A stretch of 64,000 bases of DNA, taken from Longimicrobium terrae. Its GTDB lineage: Bacteria > Gemmatimonadota > Gemmatimonadetes > Longimicrobiales > Longimicrobiaceae. This document shows, piece after piece, positions 60,398-64,000 of the stretch (within the stretch, counting starts at the first letter, position 1; the number at the start of each line of letters is the position of its first letter). The notes below the pieces were generated by a model, which did no database searches, was not told the DNA's origin, and saw only the letters and a program-made list of their open reading frames with translations. Made by a program: the position numbers and the translations under genes. Where the stretch lies: NCBI RefSeq assembly GCF_014202995.1, contig NZ_JACHIA010000001.1:496001-560000 (forward strand), written 5' to 3'.

Positions 60398-60433
60398 AAC
60401 GGCGGCACCCCCAGGGGAATGCCGCCGTTTTCC
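60398..60433 (+). terminator. Terminator after tandem lipoproteins
   Basis: aacggcggca (60398-60407) pairs with tgccgccgtt (60420-60429) around a 12-base loop and is followed by ttcct. It lies 25 bases after the second lipoprotein gene. Confidence 0.65.
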
Positions 60434-60486
60434 TATCCATCATCCATCCCCCGAAGCCGCGGATCGACGATCCCGGCGGATGGAAA

Positions 60487-61152
60487 TCAGGCCTTGAGCC
60501 ACATGGGCACGCCGCCCTCGCCATCCGTCTGGATCTGGTCCACGTCGTACACCTCGGTGGACACCCCGCCGATGGTGCCGGTGCCGGTGGACTGGATCAT
60601 CTGCCAGCCGCGCGGCGCGGGGTGCGACACGCCGTCCACGTTGTACGCGGCCCAGTAGCTGTCGAACTTCAGTTCACTGTACAGCTGCGAGCCGGAAAGC
60701 CCCGGCCCGTAGCCCACGTACACGCCGGGAACGTATCCCGCCGCGGCGACCTGTTCGTACCACGCGTTGCAGTAGGCGGCCACGTCCGCGGACGGCGCGT
60801 TTTCCGCCACACACTCCAAGTCCAGCCACACCGACACGCCCGGCGGAAACCCGATCTGCTGCGTAAAGGCGGCGGCGTTGCGGCCGTACTCCTCGCCCAG
60901 CGACTGCGACGGCGCCCATCCCGGCTCTTCCACGTGCTGCACCGTCATCAGTGCCAGACCGTGGCCCAGAAGGCGCTGCGCCTCTTCCGCGGAAAGGTCG
61001 GTGGACGGGTTCATGGCCGTCCGCCCGATGTAGCGCAGGCAGAAGGTGAACCCGGCCTGCACAAAGGCCTGCGCGGCCTCGTCGCTGATCGGCGTGTCGG
61101 CGTCAAACCCGCGCGCGCCGGACGACGCGGAGGCAACGGCTCCAGTAAGCAT
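60487..61152 (-). CDS. DUF1906 glycoside-hydrolase-like protein
   Basis: The 221-residue protein begins with ARGFDADTPISDEAAQAFVQAGFTFCLRYIGR and contains VSVWLDLECVAENAPSADVAAYCNAWYEQVAAAGYVPGVYVGYG and WAAYNVDGVS. This is the DUF1906 fold, a TIM barrel related to lysozyme-like glycoside hydrolases and to Rv2525c of mycobacteria; the DxE in LDLE and the Asp in FDAD are candidate active-site residues. No signal peptide is apparent from the ATG at 61152, so it may be cytoplasmic or exported by another route. Confidence 0.85.
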   Translation of the reverse strand: MLTGAVASASSGARGFDADTPISDEAAQAFVQAGFTFCLRYIGRTAMNPSTDLSAEEAQRLLGHGLALMTVQHVEEPGWAPSQSLGEEYGRNAAAFTQQIGFPPGVSVWLDLECVAENAPSADVAAYCNAWYEQVAAAGYVPGVYVGYGPGLSGSQLYSELKFDSYWAAYNVDGVSHPAPRGWQMIQSTGTGTIGGVSTEVYDVDQIQTDGEGGVPMWLKA

Positions 61153-61257
61153 GGATGGACCTTGGAAGAGATGAAGACGGCGGGCGAATGAACGGCTCCG
61201 GGCAGGGCGCCCGGCGCATGACAGGCTAGCGCGAAGTGGCGTGAACCGCAATGCGCG

Positions 61258-61938
61258 TCAGCCGTTGATCATCTCCCGCGCGGCGGCGAAGACGTCATCC
61301 AGCATGGCGGGGGTGAGGCGGCCCGTGAAGGTGTTCTGCTGGCTGGGATGGTACGAGCACAGCAGCGCCGGCGCGCCCGGCACCGCCACGCGCACCCCGT
61401 GCCCGAATTTCGGCGTCGGCTGCGGAACCGGCGTGCCGGCCTCGCGCATCAGCCGCAGCGCCGCATCGTACGCAAAGCCGCCCAGGCAGAGAATGACGCG
61501 CACGTTGGGCAGCAGGCGCAGCTCGCCCTGAATGAAGGCGGAGCACGCGTCCCGCTCCGGCGGCAGCGGCTTGTTGTCGGGCGGGGCGCACTTGACGGCG
61601 GCGGTCACCCACGCGTCGCGCACCTGCAGCCCGTCGGCGCGCGAAGTGGAGGTGGGCTGGCTGGCGAACCCGGCGCGGTGCATGGCCGCGTACAAAAAGT
61701 CGCCGCTGCGGTCGCCGGTGAACATGCGTCCGGTGCGGTTGGCGCCGTGCGCGGCGGGGGCCAGCCCCAGCACCATGAGCCGCGCGTCGGGATCGCCAAA
61801 GCCGGGCACCGGCCGCGCCCAGTAGTCCTGATCGCGAAACGACTTGCGCTTCTCCACGCCCACCCGCTCGCGCCACTCCACCAGCCGCCCGCAGGTTCTG
61901 CAGCCGGACACCTCGTCCATCAACACGTTCAGCTTCAT
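61258..61938 (-). CDS. Family 5 uracil-DNA glycosylase
   Basis: The 226-residue protein carries the FeS-UDG features: C13-R-T-C16 in VSGCRTCGRLVEWR, VLGLAPAAHGANRTGRMFTGDRSGDFLY as the motif A region and KCAPPDNKPLPPERDAC for the FeS ligands. The HPSQQNTFTG segment is the family B motif. Motif A has GLAPA rather than GExPG/GQDPY, which points to UDGb (family 5), acting on uracil and deaminated bases. The enzyme starts base-excision repair. The start ATG is at 61938. It is a single gene, downstream of the low-complexity tract at 62 kb. Confidence 0.9.
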   Translation of the reverse strand: MKLNVLMDEVSGCRTCGRLVEWRERVGVEKRKSFRDQDYWARPVPGFGDPDARLMVLGLAPAAHGANRTGRMFTGDRSGDFLYAAMHRAGFASQPTSTSRADGLQVRDAWVTAAVKCAPPDNKPLPPERDACSAFIQGELRLLPNVRVILCLGGFAYDAALRLMREAGTPVPQPTPKFGHGVRVAVPGAPALLCSYHPSQQNTFTGRLTPAMLDDVFAAAREMING

Positions 61939-61991
61939 GTCCCGCGCGTCTTGAGGCGTGTTCTGCACATTTCGCGTTGCTGCGTTTACGG

Positions 61992-62096
61992 ACCCGGCAT
62001 TCACGTATGGCACTGGCACTGGGCACTGAGCACTTGGCACCGAGCACCGCGGTTCAAGCACTCACGCACTCACGCACCCAGCACTAACGCACTTCC
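61992..62096. repeat. Low-complexity gcac/ctca tract
   Basis: A tract of gcactggcactgggcactga and cactcacgcactcacgcacc type units, seven or more degenerate copies, lies between the uracil glycosylase and the hairpin to the right. No coding is seen. Such tracts may arise by replication slippage or are parts of larger repeats. Confidence 0.7.
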
Positions 62097-62358
62097 CCTC
62101 TGGGCGTGCCCCCGCTGCGCGGGGTCGGGCTTCGCGCGCCGTAGGCAACGATACAGCTGTTGCCAACGGCGCCGAGCCCCCGGTTCGCGCCACGGTTGAT
62201 CTCGTCGAGCGAAGTCGGAGCACGCGCGAACCGCGTTCTCGGCCCTCCGGGCGCGAATCCCTCACGCAACCGCGCGTTGCGCGCAACTGCTTCCGCGGCA
62301 ACGGATACCGGGGCCGGGCGGTTCGGTTCCGCGCGGATCGTCATCCCCCCCGAAAGCA

Positions 62359-62391
62359 GAAACACCCTCCCGCTGCGCGGAAGGGTGTTTC
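62359..62391 (-). terminator. Hairpin after lipoprotein gene
   Basis: gaaacaccct (62359-62368) and agggtgtttc (62382-62391) pair perfectly, with a partly paired inner cgc loop. It lies about 20 bases after the stop of the gene ending at 62413. On the - strand it is followed by tgctttcg, a weak T-run, so its activity as a terminator is uncertain. Confidence 0.55.
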
Positions 62392-62412
62392 GTATCCTCT
62401 ATCGTCCGGCCC

Positions 62413-63258
62413 CTACTGCACGGACGGCGTGCTGCGGGTGCTGGTGGTGCTGGACGAGCCCGATCCTCCGCGGGACATTCCCGCCTGGCCCATCCCCGGC
62501 ATTTCCCGGCGGCGCGTTTCAAACGGGGTGCGCTGCCGCACCGCCGCGGGACGAGCCGGGGGGCGGCGGGCCGGAACCGCCTCGCGCCGGGGGCACGGCG
62601 TGGCGCCCCATCCATCGTGCACCATGGAGACGCCGCCGTTGGCGCACGAAACCAGCAGCCACGAGGTGCGCGTGGGATCAAACCGGGCCAGCACCGCCGA
62701 CTGCGGCGCCGTCGCGCTGCGCAGGAGCGCGGGGCTCACGGCGCGCACGTCCATCGACCAGCTGTCCTCCGGAAGATCGCCCGCCACCACTTCCGCCAGC
62801 CGCGCGATGGACGTTCCGGCATCGCTGGAGCGGAAGGCGGCCAGGCCCATGTCGCGGCGCAGATCACCCGCGGTTCCCGCCTCCACGTAGCGCTCCACGT
62901 CCAGGTCGCGGCCCGCCACCAGCACCAGCACCGCGGCCTGGCTCTTCAGCAGCGAGGGCAGCTGCCCCACGTCACCCAGGTCGCCCGGCTGCCCCGGCTG
63001 GCGCAGCGGCCACATCCCCGCCGGAAACACGCGCCCCACCTCGTGGCGCCGCGGGTACACCACGTAGGTGCCCATCCCCGGAACCACGGCAAACACGGCC
63101 ACCTCGGCGCGCTCGCTCAACGCCACTTCCAGCCCCTGGCTGGTGAGGCGCAGTTCCGCCTGCAGAGGCGAATCGGCGGGCTGCGGGGGTTGCTGCTGCA
63201 TGGCGGGGGCGCAGGCGGCCAGCGTGCCGGCCACAAGCAGCGAAACGGGAATGCGCAT
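62413..63258 (-). CDS. Lipoprotein, hypothetical (DUF4384-like)
   Basis: The 281-residue protein has a lipobox (GTLAAC, Cys 16), a Gln/Pro linker, then LTSQGLEVALSERAEVAVFAVVPGMGTYVVYPRRHEVGRVFPAGMWPL, a strand pattern like the DUF4384 domain that occurs in surface proteins. The C-terminal region has LEVLV-type strands and GDLPEDSWSMDVRAV, then a Ser/Thr/Gly-rich tail (SRGGSGSSSTTSTRSTPS). It is predicted to be an exported protein with a disordered tail. Function is unknown. Confidence 0.65.
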   Translation of the reverse strand: MRIPVSLLVAGTLAACAPAMQQQPPQPADSPLQAELRLTSQGLEVALSERAEVAVFAVVPGMGTYVVYPRRHEVGRVFPAGMWPLRQPGQPGDLGDVGQLPSLLKSQAAVLVLVAGRDLDVERYVEAGTAGDLRRDMGLAAFRSSDAGTSIARLAEVVAGDLPEDSWSMDVRAVSPALLRSATAPQSAVLARFDPTRTSWLLVSCANGGVSMVHDGWGATPCPRREAVPARRPPARPAAVRQRTPFETRRREMPGMGQAGMSRGGSGSSSTTSTRSTPSVQ

Positions 63259-63426
63259 GGATCCTCCGGGATGTTCTGAGGTTGCAGACGGGCTGAAGCG
63301 GGTACGGGGCAACGTCTGCGCCGCCCGGGAGGCATTCTGTATCAGAATGATGCAGAACGTCTTACGCCGGATCGTAATGGAACCCGCGCGGCTCGCTGTC
63401 GCCCGCAGAGGACAGCCGTGGTCTCT

Positions 63427-63804
63427 CTACCGAGACACCATCCGCAGCCCGGCCAACGCCAGCAGCGCCCATCCCGCCAGAAAGCAGACGCCGCCCAGCG
63501 GAGTGATGGCGCCCAGCCAGCGGATTCCGCTCAGCGCCAGCACGTACAGGCTGCCCGAGAAAAGGACGATCCCCGCGGTGAACAGCCATCCCGCGGCGTT
63601 CCACGATCCGCCGGACGCGCGCGGCATCGCCATGGCCACGGCCAGCAGCGCCAGCGCGTGGTACATCTGGTAGCGCGCCGCGGTCTCCCACACGGCGAGC
63701 ATCTCGGGGCTCAGCCGGGCCCGCAGCGCGTGCGCGCCGAACGCCCCCGTGCCCACCGCCATCAGCGCCATCGCGCATCCCAGAATCCAGAACGTTCGGT
63801 TCAT
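63427..63804 (-). CDS. DUF423 (YgdD-like) membrane protein
   Basis: The 125-residue protein has four membrane helices and the DUF423 signature: ALMAVGTGAFGAHALRARLSPEMLAVWETAARYQMYHALALLAVAMAM near the start and FSGSLYVLALSGIRWLGAITPLGGVCFLAGWALLAL later. YgdD-type proteins are inner-membrane proteins without an established function. ATG 63804 provides the family length. The last 196 bases of the window beyond it contain no gene on either strand that I can support. Confidence 0.88.
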   Translation of the reverse strand: MNRTFWILGCAMALMAVGTGAFGAHALRARLSPEMLAVWETAARYQMYHALALLAVAMAMPRASGGSWNAAGWLFTAGIVLFSGSLYVLALSGIRWLGAITPLGGVCFLAGWALLALAGLRMVSR

Positions 63805-64000
63805 TACACCTGCCCGGGAACGGAAGTCATCCTCCTCCTCATTCCGTACAAGATGCCCCGCATCCGCCCGCCGCGCCATCAGGCAACGCCCGTCATCCAC
63901 ACAGGACGGCGTACGGAATCCGCTGAAGCAGCCATCCATCCACCGTCATCGTCCCGGAATGCCCGCGGCGGACGGGAGAAAATGCGCAAGTCATTGCTGC

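Larger units (their letters stand above)
61939..62412. other. Intergenic region with tract and hairpin
   Basis: Apart from the tract at 61992-62096 and the hairpin at 62359-62391, the section 62100-62340 shows no coding frame with good start or codon bias. It is between two - strand genes. Confidence 0.55.

Overview
The window is 64 kb of high-GC bacterial chromosome carrying about 74 protein genes, most read as single-gene units or two-gene operons on the + strand, with frequent GTG and TTG starts. There is no rRNA, tRNA, CRISPR array, transposase or phage module. The gene mix suggests a Gemmatimonadota bacterium, most likely Longimicrobium-like: many small lipoproteins and secreted proteins of unknown function, class C beta-lactamase-like hydrolases, SRPBCC/AHSA1 proteins, DUF6624, DUF6794 and DUF1569 proteins, a secreted M24 peptidase and a bacteriophytochrome. 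This placement is an inference from gene content and base composition; no marker gene is present to prove it.

Layout. 1-5.3 kb: small membrane and secreted proteins, including a tandemly duplicated membrane zinc-ribbon gene (3.2-4.3 kb). 5.6-9.6 kb: a membrane-bound LuxR-type HTH protein followed by a DUF4199 protein behind an inverted repeat, then an EAL phosphodiesterase flanked by two paralogous small membrane proteins. 9.6-13.2 kb: membrane proteins and lipoproteins. 13.3-18.2 kb: an ArsR-AHSA1 pair, a cupin, an XRE-like protein with a zinc anti-sigma motif, and a second AHSA1 gene coupled to a serine hydrolase. 18.4-25.2 kb: VF530, a HAD phosphatase, a methyltransferase pair, a SIMPL protein, another serine hydrolase and a secreted metzincin protease. 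25.5-35.8 kb: small enzymes, an OsmC/ArsR divergent pair, an FUSC transporter-like protein and a glucokinase with altered phosphate loops. 35.9-38.7 kb: a serine hydrolase gene broken by one in-frame stop. 39.6-41.2 kb: a TIR-domain protein next to a membrane-anchored partner, the best candidate for an undescribed, possibly defence-related, system. 44.3-47.8 kb: a very large palindrome and then a heme oxygenase-bacteriophytochrome operon. 48.4-54 kb: a DUF255 thioredoxin-like protein, an M24 peptidase and a DUF429-like protein. 54.4-63.8 kb: an SDR gene divergent from its probable XRE regulator, a FadD-type acyl-CoA ligase, tandem lipoproteins, a family 5 uracil-DNA glycosylase and a DUF423 protein.

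Intergenic spaces near 8.9, 28.2, 42.2, 47.9, 50.6, 54.1 and 56.4 kb hold recurring hairpin-forming elements in both orientations. They look like a genome-specific repeat family rather than genes. Regulation visible in the sequence includes a candidate ArsR operator before the ArsR-AHSA1 pair, a similar AT-rich inverted repeat before the second AHSA1 gene, a divergent XRE/SDR control region and several strong intrinsic terminators.
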